Assembly: GCA_043820045.1 (NCBI GenBank)
Contig: JBDREF010000192.1
Location: forward strand, 1-57,913
Length of the DNA stretch: 57,913 bases
Reading direction: 5' to 3'
From: JBDREF01 sp043820045
GTDB lineage: Bacteria > Planctomycetota > Phycisphaerae > Sedimentisphaerales > Anaerobacaceae
Shown here: positions 26,403 through 34,700 of the stretch, piece by piece
Position numbering within the stretch: the first letter of the stretch is position 1
Layout: every line of letters begins with the position of its first letter
Program-made: the position numbers and the translations under genes
Notes under the pieces: model-generated
Told to the model about the DNA's origin: nothing
What the model saw: the letters and a program-made list of their open reading frames with translations, nothing else
Database searches by the model: none

Positions 26403-27470
26403 ATGAGCAAGTACATCAGCTACGAAGAGTCCGGTGTAAGTATCGAGGCCAACGATGAAATGGTCGGGCAGATATACTCGGCCGTTGCCAGCACGTTCGG
26501 GCCGCGCGTAATAGAATTGCGAAACGGCTTTGCCGGCATGTTTCGGCTGGACTACGACGAGAAACTCTTCAAAAGAAACTACAAGAACCCGGTCCTCGTG
26601 GCCTGCACCGACGGCGTGGGCAGCAAGGTCCAGTTGGCGGCCGAGATAAAGAAATTTGACACCGTCGGCATCGACTTGGTGGCGATGAGCGTTAACGATA
26701 TGCTCGTGCAGGGCGCAGAGCCGCTGTTCTTCCTGGACTATCTTGCGGTCCACAAGCTTCAGCCGCCGATGATAGCCGAGCTTGTAAAGGGCGTCGCCGC
26801 GGGTTGTCGCGAAGCCGACTGTGCCCTGATCGGGGGAGAGACCGCGGAAATGCCGGATACTTATGCACCGGGCGATTTTGATATGGCCGGATTCGCGGTC
26901 GGGGTCGTCGAGCGCAAAAAAATCATCGCGGGCGAAACGGTAAGCAAGGGCGATGTAATTCTCGGTCTTGCTTCCTCCGGGATCCACAGCAACGGCTATA
27001 CGCTCGTTCGTAATGTCTGTTTCAAGAAAGCCGGGCTCAAAATGACCGATGTGTTGGATGAGCTTGGCGGTGCCGTATTAGGCGACGTGCTCCTGGAGCC
27101 GACCAGAATCTACGTCAGGCCTGTGATAAAACTGCTCTGGCAGTACAAAGTCAAAAAGGTCGTCCATGCAATGGCGCACATTACCGGCGGGGGACTGGTC
27201 GGGAACATCCCGCGAGTCCTGCCGAAAAACTGCAACGCAGTCATAAAAAAATCAAGCTGGCCGAAACCGGAGATATTCACGTTTCTGCAGAATACCGGCC
27301 CTGTGGAGGAGGAGGAGATGTACCGGGTCTTCAACATGGGGATAGGGTATGTGCTCATAGTGGCCGAGGATTTCGCCGATTCGATCGCCGGTAAGCTGGG
27401 AAAATACGGCCAGACGGTTTACAGGATAGGCAGAATAGCCGCGGGGACCGGCCAGGTGGTGCTCAAATAA
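26403..27470 (+). CDS. purM: Phosphoribosylformylglycinamidine cyclo-ligase (AIR synthetase)
   Basis: Fifth step of purine synthesis, closing FGAM to AIR with ATP. It has 355 residues with the usual PurM/AIRS two-domain layout: ACTDGVGSKVQLAAE (substrate/metal loop), GIDLVAMSVNDMLVQGAEPL, LIGGETAEMPDTY and the C-terminal HITGGGLVGNIPRVLP. It follows purF in the same direction, so the pair is probably one transcript. ATG 26403 has only a distant GAGGAAA, a weak ribosome site. Confidence 0.97.
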   Translation: MSKYISYEESGVSIEANDEMVGQIYSAVASTFGPRVIELRNGFAGMFRLDYDEKLFKRNYKNPVLVACTDGVGSKVQLAAEIKKFDTVGIDLVAMSVNDMLVQGAEPLFFLDYLAVHKLQPPMIAELVKGVAAGCREADCALIGGETAEMPDTYAPGDFDMAGFAVGVVERKKIIAGETVSKGDVILGLASSGIHSNGYTLVRNVCFKKAGLKMTDVLDELGGAVLGDVLLEPTRIYVRPVIKLLWQYKVKKVVHAMAHITGGGLVGNIPRVLPKNCNAVIKKSSWPKPEIFTFLQNTGPVEEEEMYRVFNMGIGYVLIVAEDFADSIAGKLGKYGQTVYRIGRIAAGTGQVVLK

Positions 27471-27509
27471 GGGGCGGATTATAACAACGCGGATTCGCCA
27501 GTTTCTCTC

Positions 27510-28577
27510 GTGAGCGGCAGATTGACAAAAAACTCCAGCCGAAATCGTGAGCCTTTCGGGACCCTCGTCAGGCCGGGACTGGGCAGGTTTGCCCTGGCGG
27601 CTTTGGTGTATTTTGCCTTTGCCGTATATCTGTATCGGCCGTACTTCCAGAACTTTCAGACGGTTCATTACCTTCGCGTGGTAAATACGTCTTTGGCTTC
27701 TTTGGGTTGTTATCTGCTCAGCCGGCGATGGGTGGCCGGATTTATCCCATCTCTTTTTGCCGGAGCCATCTACGGCTTCGGCCCGCTCGCACTCGGGTTT
27801 GCTACCAAGTCTCACGCTGCGGCCGGCGTTCTGGTCGCCGCCATACCGTGGCTTTTCTGTCCGGCGGCATTTGCCCGCAAGACCAGGTGGCGCCGGCTCG
27901 GCATTCCGCTGTCGATTCTGCCTGCGGTGGCGATAGTTGTGTTCTTCCAGGCGTCCTTGCGCTTTCATTTCTTCCCGGTCCCGATACAGCTCAAATTACA
28001 TTCGGGCGATCTAATCGGCCTGCTGACTCCGCTGATAGCGGCCAGGCGCAAGATGACTCTGGTCGGCTTTTATCATGTCCCGACAGGGGCGATTGTTATG
28101 GGCCTGGCGATGCTCGTGATGGCTCGTCGATACGCCGTAATGGCGATATTTGCCGTCGCTGCGATATTGGCCTTTGCCGATTCCGCGTTCGGCGTAAGCC
28201 CAATTGTGTGGTTACTCGTCGCCGTGCTGTGCTGCTCGATACTCGCAGGCGCAGGGATGCAGGGGCTGATCTGTGCCGGATTCGGCGATAAGAAGTGGAT
28301 TTTGTTCACGGCGGCCGTCTCGGCCGCGCTTGCCATCGCTGCACTATTACTGGCTACTGAATGTTTTCAGGTATTTCTGGCATTGGGGCACGGATATGGC
28401 AAGCTCCTTACCGAGGCGGCCACAATGTATGTACTCGGTGCGATCACACTTTTGATTCTCTTCTTTATAGTGCGTGCGAAATTGAGACTGAGCTTACTGC
28501 GGCAACTTCTGCTTTGCGGAGCAATGGCGCTGGATATATTCCTCGGCGCCACATTCATTATCGATGAGATTCTTTGA
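27510..28577 (+). CDS. Multi-pass membrane protein of unknown function
   Basis: Protein of 355 residues, almost entirely hydrophobic with about nine to ten membrane helices and a short basic N-terminus. The segment VNTSLASLGCYLLSRRWVAG followed by AGAIYGFGPLALGF recalls the first half of GT-C/YfhO-type membrane glycosyltransferases, but the acidic catalytic motif expected near the first loop is not evident, so I do not assign that activity. Start is GTG 27510, 39 bases after purM; transcription with purFM is likely. It converges with the DUF503 gene, only 23 bases away. Confidence 0.7.
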   Translation: MSGRLTKNSSRNREPFGTLVRPGLGRFALAALVYFAFAVYLYRPYFQNFQTVHYLRVVNTSLASLGCYLLSRRWVAGFIPSLFAGAIYGFGPLALGFATKSHAAAGVLVAAIPWLFCPAAFARKTRWRRLGIPLSILPAVAIVVFFQASLRFHFFPVPIQLKLHSGDLIGLLTPLIAARRKMTLVGFYHVPTGAIVMGLAMLVMARRYAVMAIFAVAAILAFADSAFGVSPIVWLLVAVLCCSILAGAGMQGLICAGFGDKKWILFTAAVSAALAIAALLLATECFQVFLALGHGYGKLLTEAATMYVLGAITLLILFFIVRAKLRLSLLRQLLLCGAMALDIFLGATFIIDEIL

Positions 28578-28600
28578 GCAGATACTTTGCGCCCGGATCG

Positions 28601-28882
28601 TCAGAAAGTCTCGCGTTCGACCTGGCCGAGGTAGAACCGGCCGTCGTTGCGCATGAAACTTATAATTGCATCGAACTGCTGGTCTATGAACCGCGCGTCG
28701 TTGCTGACTATTGCAAGTGCGATGACCGCACTCGTCTTACTGTCCTGCCGATCGACTTCGGCGATTGAAATATTGAACCTGCTCTTGAGCCGCCCGATGA
28801 GGCTTTTGATGATGCTCCTCTTTCCTTTGAGCGAGGTTATCCCCTGCATCGACAAATTTGCTGTCATCACGCCGACAATCAT
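28601..28882 (-). CDS. DUF503 domain-containing protein (YlxP-like)
   Basis: Small cytoplasmic protein of 93 residues, the usual family length. MIVGVMTANLSMQGITSLKG-KR is the conserved opening and RLKSRFNISIAEVDRQDS the conserved centre, followed by ALAIVSNDARFIDQQFD. In many bacteria YlxP is encoded in the nusA-infB-rbfA region and is linked to ribosome assembly, but here it stands alone. The family's function is not firmly known. Confidence 0.88.
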   Translation of the reverse strand: MIVGVMTANLSMQGITSLKGKRSIIKSLIGRLKSRFNISIAEVDRQDSKTSAVIALAIVSNDARFIDQQFDAIISFMRNDGRFYLGQVERETF

Positions 28883-28975
28883 TGCTGTCTGACCCTGAGC
28901 CTCACAATCGACAATTTACAGTTTTTTTGGGACCCACGTGTTGATTCTCATATCTTGAAGTCTTCGCGTCAAGAA

Positions 28976-29086
28976 TTAACCGCAGAGAACGCCGAGAACG
29001 CGCCTATTTACCGCAGAGACCGCAGAGAGCGCCGAGAAAGACAATAATTCAAAAAGCTCTGCGATCTCCGCGTTCTCTGCGGTTAA
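28976..29086. repeat. Intergenic palindromic repeat, family A, best copy
   Basis: The 17-base left end TTAACCGCAGAGAACGC (28976-28992) is the exact reverse complement of the right end (29070-29086). A second left arm (29009-29038, ACCGCAGAGACCGCAGAGAG) lies inside, so the element can fold as two alternative hairpins. The words CGCAGAG, GCCGAGAA and GCGTTCTC are shared with 2408-2470 and 32740-32819. Confidence 0.75.
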
Positions 29087-29117
29087 ATCGATAAGCTGCG
29101 GGCTCGGCGGTAATAAG

Positions 29118-29255
29118 GAAAGGCAGGAGCGATTGTGCTAAAGTGCCCCCGGAAACGGGCCGATGTCGCTAATGCCGCAGGTAATCTAAGGCCGGGAGGG
29201 AGCGGCGGCCTTGGGTAGCGGGCAGTACAAAAGCCTCGATAATGAAAGGCAGGAG
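29118..29255 (+). ncRNA. Candidate structured leader RNA (unassigned)
   Basis: Three helices can be drawn. A closing stem is TTGTGCT/AGTACAA (29133-29139 with 29224-29230, one G-U). A CCCG-GAAA-CGGG hairpin with GNRA loop spans 29148-29159. A 7-bp stem AAGGCCG/CGGCCTT pairs 29188-29194 with 29206-29212. This three-way layout and GGTAGCGGG (29214-29222) recall the c-di-GMP-I riboswitch, but the conserved GGCAAA and GACGCAAAGCC core is not intact. A competing helix AGCGA/TCGCT (29128-29132 with 29166-29170) is also possible. The region is bracketed by two copies of GAAAGGCAGGAG (29118-29129, 29244-29255). The alternative is a short ORF at 29135-29218. Not a confirmed RNA. Confidence 0.3.
29135..29218 (+). 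CDS. Possible 27-codon leader ORF
   Basis: GTG 29135 to TAG 29218, preceded by AGGAG (29125-29129) at good distance. It would encode a basic, Gly-rich 27-residue peptide (starts MLKCPRKRADVANAAG, ends SGGLG). Its ribosome site is a near copy of the one before the 108-aa gene downstream (shared GAAAGGCAGGAG), suggesting local duplication or a regulatory upstream ORF. Coding status is unproven. Confidence 0.3.
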   Translation: MLKCPRKRADVANAAGNLRPGGSGGLG

Positions 29256-29259
29256 AAGT

Positions 29260-29586
29260 ATGACAAGTCAGGCAAACGGATCGATGCCGAAATCTCACAA
29301 GCCAACCACTTCCTCCACGGCAGAAAACACCGGTTCATTAGCCCCGCTTGACGCCGTCAAATCCGAACGCCAGAACCGGGCATGGAACACCATGAAATGG
29401 TTCAAGGGTGTTCCCATGAACGAAATTGAATTTTATGCCCGTTTTGAAGCAATGCCTATCGAAGATGCCACTTTCCTGAAGTCCTTCTATAACATCAGCG
29501 ACGACTGGGACCTGTTCCGCATGATCTGCAAATTCTGGAATATCAGGGTATCAGACGTGCGCCCCCGAGCCGGCGCCACGGTCTGA
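29260..29586 (+). CDS. Small orphan protein, 108 residues
   Basis: Not recognised. The first 45 residues are Ser/Thr/Lys-rich and probably disordered; the rest is a compact aromatic-rich stretch (NTMKWFKGVPMNEIEFYARF; TFLKSFYNISDDWDLFRMIC; KFWNIRVSD) that looks like a small helical domain. There is no signal peptide or membrane helix. ATG 29260 is chosen over ATG 29242 because AGGAG (29251-29255) sits just upstream. It is preceded by the leader region and followed, after 204 bases, by the SpoIIE-type phosphatase. Confidence 0.65.
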   Translation: MTSQANGSMPKSHKPTTSSTAENTGSLAPLDAVKSERQNRAWNTMKWFKGVPMNEIEFYARFEAMPIEDATFLKSFYNISDDWDLFRMICKFWNIRVSDVRPRAGATV

Positions 29587-29790
29587 GAAAATACACCCTC
29601 GCCGTTCGGCAATTCCACGAGCCGCCTTCCCTCACACCTGCTCGCGAGTCGTCCACCCTTATGTTTTGCCTGTCTATTTCCACATTTTCCCGGTAGAACC
29701 CTGAGCACAAACCGTTATAGTATTATTGTTGATAGATTCTGTTGGAACGGGCATCTCCATGTATCCCGCGACCGACAGCAGGAGCTGACG

Positions 29791-31911
29791 ATGACCATAC
29801 GAAAAAAATTGTTGATTCTGCTGCTCAGCATTTCTCTTATTCCATTGGTATCATACTTTGTTTTCAATATCTCATTTTCGCGAATTGCAAGGAATCGCGT
29901 TCAAAGGACTCTGCGGTCGGCCGTAGAAGACAGGGCCTATGATACACTGGTTCAGACCGTTAAGAACTATGAGGAGAGGCTCAAACTTTCGCGTCAGGCG
30001 GTTCGGTTCGGCGTGCGCCACTATGCCGATCAGGTCCAACAAAACCTCTGGTCGATCAGCGTGGGCAGAGAAAGGCCGGCTTCAGGCCGTCTTACCATGC
30101 GCCAGCAGTCGGAAGAGATATCAACCGAAGCTGAGAAAAAATACAAATTCGTGAGTCCCTCAGGCAACAAAGAGCAGGCGGTGGATTTTGAATCACAGCT
30201 TGTTCGCTCCGGACAGGGCGCATCTGAAAATCCCCTGGAGTCGAAATCTGCACAACTGGCCAGGACGTGCAGGAACATCTACACTATCAACCCCGACTCT
30301 ATACTGTGGATATACACCATCCTGGCAGACGGCTCTGTTGCTCTGTACCCTTCTCCCGGCACGTGGCCGTATGGGCCGGAGTATGATTTGCGCCAAGAGC
30401 CGTGGTACGTCAACGCAGAAAGTCGCAACCAGCCAATCCCGACTCCCCGCATCGAACCGCTGACAGGCAAGACTGTCATGACCACAGCCATTCCGCTCTT
30501 CGAGCAGGATAATGCTTTTGCCGGAGTGGTGGCAATGGATATCGACCTCTCAGGCATGTTGGACAGAATGGAAATCCCGGAACAATGGCAGAAAGGGGCT
30601 TGGAAGCTCCTCATACGACTGCCGCGACGACAGGGGTCGGGGGCCGATGGAGCCGAAGTTGTCTGTTGCACCACATTCCTGCAGAGCCGAAAAGGCCCCG
30701 GCGGCCCCTCGACGCTTCTGGATGTATGCAGTCCCCAGGATGCTGCGAAGATGATTAGCGATTCCCGCCGTGGAAACGTGGGCTTCATACGTCGGCCCTA
30801 CGACGGCGTTGATTCCGTGTGGGTTTACGGCTCTTCCGAAGGCGGAGGCGCATTTCCCATTCTGGTGGTGCCCTACAAGCGAATCACCGAACAGGCGGAG
30901 AACGCTCAGCAGATGCTCTTCCGGGACAACGTCCGTGCTATGCAGGCGGCTACCGTCCTGATTTTCGTGGCAATCGTGGCGGCCGTAGTCCTTGCTGTTA
31001 TGCGGGCCCGTAATGTGACGGTGCCTATTACCCATCTCGCCGATGCCGCCGGCAGGCTGGCCCAGGGTGATTTTGACGTCAAGGTAAACATCACTACCAA
31101 AGATGAACTCCAGTGGCTTGGTGACGTTTTTAATAAGGTCGGACCGAGACTCCAGGAACGCCAGAAGATCAAGCAGTCTCTGGAATTGGCCCGACAGATA
31201 CAGCAGCATTTTCTGCCGAGGCGAAACCCTGAACTCGACAACTTTGAGCTTGCCGCAATTTGCAGGTACTGCGATGAGACCGGCGGCGACTATTACGACT
31301 TGTTCGATCTGCGAAGCGCCGCCCCTGGGCGAATCGGCCTGGTAATTGGTGACGTCTCCGGACACGGCATCCCGGCCGCAATGCTCATGATTTCAGCCGG
31401 CAGCATTTTGCGAAACAATGCCCCGCTTCACGGCGACGACCTGTCTGCGGCCGTCTCCGAGCTGAACGCCCACCTCGTGAAGAACTCCGAGTCCGGCAAA
31501 TTCATGACGCTCTTCTACGGCCTGCTCAACGATGGCAGCAGGACCCTGTTATGGACATCTGCCGGTCACGACCCCGCTATCTGGTATCATGCCCAATCCG
31601 CTGAATTCACCGAGCTTCAAAACACCGGGATGCCTCTGGGTATTATGGACGATGCGCAATTCGACCGGGAAGGCCCCGTTACTTTGAAGGCGGACGATAT
31701 TGTTCTCGTAGGGACCGACGGCATCTGGGAAGCACGCAATCCCGACGAGAAGATGTACGGCAAGGAACGCCTCATCGATTTGATAAGGGCGCATAAGAAC
31801 GAATCCGCTGATAAAATTGCTTCATCCGTTGTTCAGTCGGTTTTGGATTTTTGTTCCGGCGTCCCTCAAACAGATGATATCACTTTACTTGTAATCAAGT
31901 GCATACGTTGA
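29791..31911 (+). CDS. Membrane sensor SpoIIE/RsbU-type protein phosphatase (Cache-HAMP-PP2C)
   Basis: Signalling phosphatase of 706 residues. Layout: TM helix (about 7-27), a large extracytoplasmic sensor with Cache-like features (LWIYTILADGSVALYPSPGT; TGKTVMTTAIPLFEQDNAFAG cut here as TTAIPLFEQDN), a second TM helix (about 383-405), HAMP (ITHLADAAGRLAQGDFDV), then the SpoIIE/PP2C domain. Metal-binding acids are in GGDYYDLF, VIGDVSGHGIPAAM, GTDGIWEA and TDDITLLV. Such proteins dephosphorylate anti-anti-sigma factors (STAS) in partner-switching stress or sigma control; no partner gene is in the window. ATG 29791 has AGGAG upstream. Confidence 0.94.
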   Translation: MTIRKKLLILLLSISLIPLVSYFVFNISFSRIARNRVQRTLRSAVEDRAYDTLVQTVKNYEERLKLSRQAVRFGVRHYADQVQQNLWSISVGRERPASGRLTMRQQSEEISTEAEKKYKFVSPSGNKEQAVDFESQLVRSGQGASENPLESKSAQLARTCRNIYTINPDSILWIYTILADGSVALYPSPGTWPYGPEYDLRQEPWYVNAESRNQPIPTPRIEPLTGKTVMTTAIPLFEQDNAFAGVVAMDIDLSGMLDRMEIPEQWQKGAWKLLIRLPRRQGSGADGAEVVCCTTFLQSRKGPGGPSTLLDVCSPQDAAKMISDSRRGNVGFIRRPYDGVDSVWVYGSSEGGGAFPILVVPYKRITEQAENAQQMLFRDNVRAMQAATVLIFVAIVAAVVLAVMRARNVTVPITHLADAAGRLAQGDFDVKVNITTKDELQWLGDVFNKVGPRLQERQKIKQSLELARQIQQHFLPRRNPELDNFELAAICRYCDETGGDYYDLFDLRSAAPGRIGLVIGDVSGHGIPAAMLMISAGSILRNNAPLHGDDLSAAVSELNAHLVKNSESGKFMTLFYGLLNDGSRTLLWTSAGHDPAIWYHAQSAEFTELQNTGMPLGIMDDAQFDREGPVTLKADDIVLVGTDGIWEARNPDEKMYGKERLIDLIRAHKNESADKIASSVVQSVLDFCSGVPQTDDITLLVIKCIR

Positions 31912-32034
31912 CCTGGATGTGGGGCACAGAGGCAGCTCAGGCTACATCGGGATAGTAGAGAGCCACCGCCGGAAGATCATTGCTTATGGAGCGGACAAGT
32001 TCGATCCTGGGAGATAACCGCTTTTTGCGGGAGA

Positions 32035-32724
32035 CTACTCTTCCGGCAGGTTTGCCAGGTCGGCGTCGGAGCCGGCGACCATCAGGACGTCGTTCTGATA
32101 GATTATAGTGCTGGGCATAGGAACGTTGATGATCTTGCCTTTTTCCTCTTTCCTTTCCTTGCTGTCTTCGTCCCGCTTTATCAAGACAAGATTGATGTTA
32201 TACTTCTGCCTAAGTTGCAGTTCCATGACCGTCTTGCCGTCGAAACTCGGCGGCGCTTTTATGCGAGCGAGGCTGTAGCCCGGTGCAAAGTCTATCTTCT
32301 CACCGACCTGAGGTGCGATAAGCTTGTAGGCCCATCGTTCGGCCGATTCGATCTCAGGGTAGATTACTTCAGTAGCTCCGATCTTCGAAAAGACCTCGCC
32401 GGCAATTAAGTCCTCGGCCCTGGCGTATATTTGCTTGATTCCCATCTGCCGCAGATTCACGACCGTCAGGACTGCGGATTCGAAACCGCGTCCGGTACCC
32501 TGTCCAATTCCGATTATGGCGACGTCCACCTTGTCGACGCCCTGCGCCTTTAGCGCCTCTTCGTCGGTGCTGTCGAGCCTGACGGCGTGGCTGACCTGGT
32601 CCGTGATCAGTTCGATTTCCTCGCGGTTTCTGTCGATGGCAATGACCTCAGCGCCGCTCATCGCAAGGGCGATAGCCAGCTTCTTGCCGAACCGTCCTAA
32701 TCCTATTACAGCAAACCGCCTCAT
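32035..32724 (-). CDS. K+ channel/transporter regulatory subunit (KtrA/TrkA RCK protein)
   Basis: Cytoplasmic gating subunit of 229 residues with an RCK-N Rossmann domain (FAVIGLGRFGKKLAIALAMS; dinucleotide-binding Asp in VIAIDRN) and an RCK-C domain (about 135-229; GYSLARIKAP, LVLIKRDED). It binds nucleotides and controls the ion-conducting subunit encoded upstream at 32839-34617. ATG 32724 has TGGAGCG upstream. A palindromic repeat sits between the two genes in what would otherwise be an operon. Confidence 0.94.
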   Translation of the reverse strand: MRRFAVIGLGRFGKKLAIALAMSGAEVIAIDRNREEIELITDQVSHAVRLDSTDEEALKAQGVDKVDVAIIGIGQGTGRGFESAVLTVVNLRQMGIKQIYARAEDLIAGEVFSKIGATEVIYPEIESAERWAYKLIAPQVGEKIDFAPGYSLARIKAPPSFDGKTVMELQLRQKYNINLVLIKRDEDSKERKEEKGKIINVPMPSTIIYQNDVLMVAGSDADLANLPEE

Positions 32725-32739
32725 CGTATTCGCTCCAGT

Positions 32740-32819
32740 TTACCGCCGAGACCGCCGAGGACGCAGAGATTTATGAATTATTCTCTTTCTCGGCGTTCTC
32801 CGCGTTCTCCGCGGTTAAA
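32740..32819. repeat. Intergenic palindromic repeat, family A, third copy
   Basis: Left arm TTACCGCCGAGACCGCCGAG (32740-32759) and right arm GCGTTCTCCGCGGTTAA (32803-32819) with inner CTTTCTCGGCGTTCTC (32785-32800) form an imperfect long inverted repeat. It lies between the KtrB- and KtrA-type genes, so it would appear in their joint transcript. Confidence 0.65.
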
Positions 32820-32838
32820 TTGATACTTCAGTTCTTTC

Positions 32839-34617
32839 TTAGCCTACAATGACAGCTTCATCCGGGTAATTATATCGAGCCGGCTTCAGGTTAAACGTCA
32901 GGGTCGCCAACAGCGTCAACGGCCCAAGCCTGCCGATAAGCATGGTAGCAATGATAATCAATTTCCCGGCGGTTGTCAAAAAAGGCGTTACTCCCATTGT
33001 CAATCCGACCGTGCCGAGGGCCGAAGCGGCCTCGAACATGATATCCGACATGGTAAAGCCGCTTGAGTTTTCGCTTATACTCAGCGCCAGCGTGACAGCG
33101 AACAGGACCACCATGAAAAGCAGCGTAACAGTTACGGCTCTGCCGACAACGACTACTCTGATGGAGCGTCTGAACAACTCTACCTCCTGACGTTTGCGCA
33201 GCGCCGCAAAGGCGGCCATTATGATAACCGCCAGTGTCACGGTCTTGATTCCGCCGGCAGTCGAGCCGGGCGAGCCGCCGATGAACATCAGCAGTATCAA
33301 AACAAATTTGCTCGAAGCCGACATCGCCGATATATCGACCGTGTTGAATCCCGCGGTCCTGGCCGTAATTGACTGAAACAGGGCGCCGAGTACGTCGGTT
33401 TTCGCCGTGGAGACATCGCCACTGGCATAGCGCTCGAACAGCAGAATCGCCAACATACCAAACACGACAAGGCATCCACTTGCGGTCAGGACGATCTTGG
33501 TTTGCAGCCGCATCCTTTTCGGCATCTCCATCGAGAACCTGTATTGCTTGTAAAGCGACTTCTTGATAAACCGTTTCATCCTGTCGGCCGCGATGTTTGT
33601 GAGGTCGTAGAGCACGCTGAAACCGAGCCCGCCGAGGATTATGAGCGGACATGCCACAAGGTAAACCTGCCAGCTCCGGCTGTACTCGATAAAGCTTGTG
33701 TTGCACAGGCTGAAGCCTGCGTTACAGAAGGAACTGATCGAATGGAAGATGCTGCAGAACCAGCGGTGTTGCATGCTGGGCGACCACATTCCGAAAAGGC
33801 CGAGCGCGCCGAGAGCTTCGATAAGGATCGTCCCGATGAAAATGAAAGCTATCATATTGCCGATCCGGCTGAGCGTACGGGTGCTGAGCAGGTCCTGCAT
33901 GGCCACAGACTCGCGCACGCTCAATGCCTGGCCCAGGAGCAGGGCGAAAACCGCACCGAACACCACTATCCCCAGGCCGCCAAGCTGAATCAGCGTGAGG
34001 ATTACCACCTGCCCCATCAGGCTGAAATCCTGCCCCGTGTCTTTAACGATAAGGCCGGTGACACAGGTCGCGCTGGTGGCCGTAAACAGGGCGTCCACGA
34101 AGCTCAGGGTTTCTTTGTCCCGGGCGGATGCCGCAGGCAGCGCCAGAAGCCCGGCACCGGAAATTATCAGAACGAGGAAGCTTGCTATCAGGGTTTGCGT
34201 TGGATTCTTGCCGGAGGCCGCTAAATTAACGCTGGTTCGGCAAAGCTTCGAGACCACCTGTACGACTAGATAGACGCCTACCGCAAAGTGCCGGACTATC
34301 GAAGCCTCCTCGCTGCCGGGGTCGAATTGGCGTCCGACTACCAGGAAAGCAATTCCGAGCCCGAGCAGAAGCGGAACCTCGAACCAGTTGCCCCTCCAGA
34401 ATTCGGCCTTCGAGACGGCGTTAAACTGCCGAATGATTTTTTCAGCGACAAAGACACAAAGCAGAATGACCTGAACGGTGTACAGTATCCAGGCCGGAAG
34501 CAGGGGGCTGTCGAAACCGAAAAGTAGAACGAAAGACGCAACTACCAGGGCCGCCGCCATGGCGTTAACGCCAATCAATGTCCTCTCCAAACGCTTGTTC
34601 TTACAATGTATCTGCAT
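32839..34617 (-). CDS. TrkH/KtrB-type potassium uptake protein
   Basis: Integral membrane K+ transport subunit of 592 residues with roughly 12 hydrophobic segments. The TrkH fold is shown by four selectivity-loop regions, for example ATSATCVTGLIVKDTGQDF, SISSFCNAGFSL, ITARTAGFNTVDIS and ASALGTVGLTMG (each with the conserved Gly), plus FIGGSPGSTAGGIKT. About 150 residues precede the first loop, more than in Ktr/Trk proteins of usual length, due to extra N-terminal helices. Works with the RCK subunit encoded downstream. ATG 34617 lacks a strong ribosome site. Confidence 0.94.
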   Translation of the reverse strand: MQIHCKNKRLERTLIGVNAMAAALVVASFVLLFGFDSPLLPAWILYTVQVILLCVFVAEKIIRQFNAVSKAEFWRGNWFEVPLLLGLGIAFLVVGRQFDPGSEEASIVRHFAVGVYLVVQVVSKLCRTSVNLAASGKNPTQTLIASFLVLIISGAGLLALPAASARDKETLSFVDALFTATSATCVTGLIVKDTGQDFSLMGQVVILTLIQLGGLGIVVFGAVFALLLGQALSVRESVAMQDLLSTRTLSRIGNMIAFIFIGTILIEALGALGLFGMWSPSMQHRWFCSIFHSISSFCNAGFSLCNTSFIEYSRSWQVYLVACPLIILGGLGFSVLYDLTNIAADRMKRFIKKSLYKQYRFSMEMPKRMRLQTKIVLTASGCLVVFGMLAILLFERYASGDVSTAKTDVLGALFQSITARTAGFNTVDISAMSASSKFVLILLMFIGGSPGSTAGGIKTVTLAVIIMAAFAALRKRQEVELFRRSIRVVVVGRAVTVTLLFMVVLFAVTLALSISENSSGFTMSDIMFEAASALGTVGLTMGVTPFLTTAGKLIIIATMLIGRLGPLTLLATLTFNLKPARYNYPDEAVIVG

Positions 34618-34700
34618 AAATCAGTTTTCTATCATGGAACCTAGACAGACGATTGTAATTCTAATATTGGGAATCGTAAATCTAAAACCGCAGAATCGCT

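Larger units (their letters stand above)
28883..29259. other. 377-base intergenic region: palindromic repeat plus candidate leader
   Basis: Divergent gap between the DUF503 gene and the 108-aa orphan gene. The left half is occupied by two nested copies of intergenic palindrome family A (28976-29086). The right half is the leader described at 29118-29255, which contains both paired segments and a possible 27-codon ORF. Confidence 0.6.

Noticed and set aside
29133..29230. Straight call of a c-di-GMP-I riboswitch
   Set aside because: The conserved GGCAAA and GACGCAAAGCC core is not intact, so it is listed only as an unassigned candidate RNA with a competing ORF.
30550..31365. 271-codon minus-strand frame
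   Set aside because: Opposite the SpoIIE-type phosphatase; no domain or start signal.
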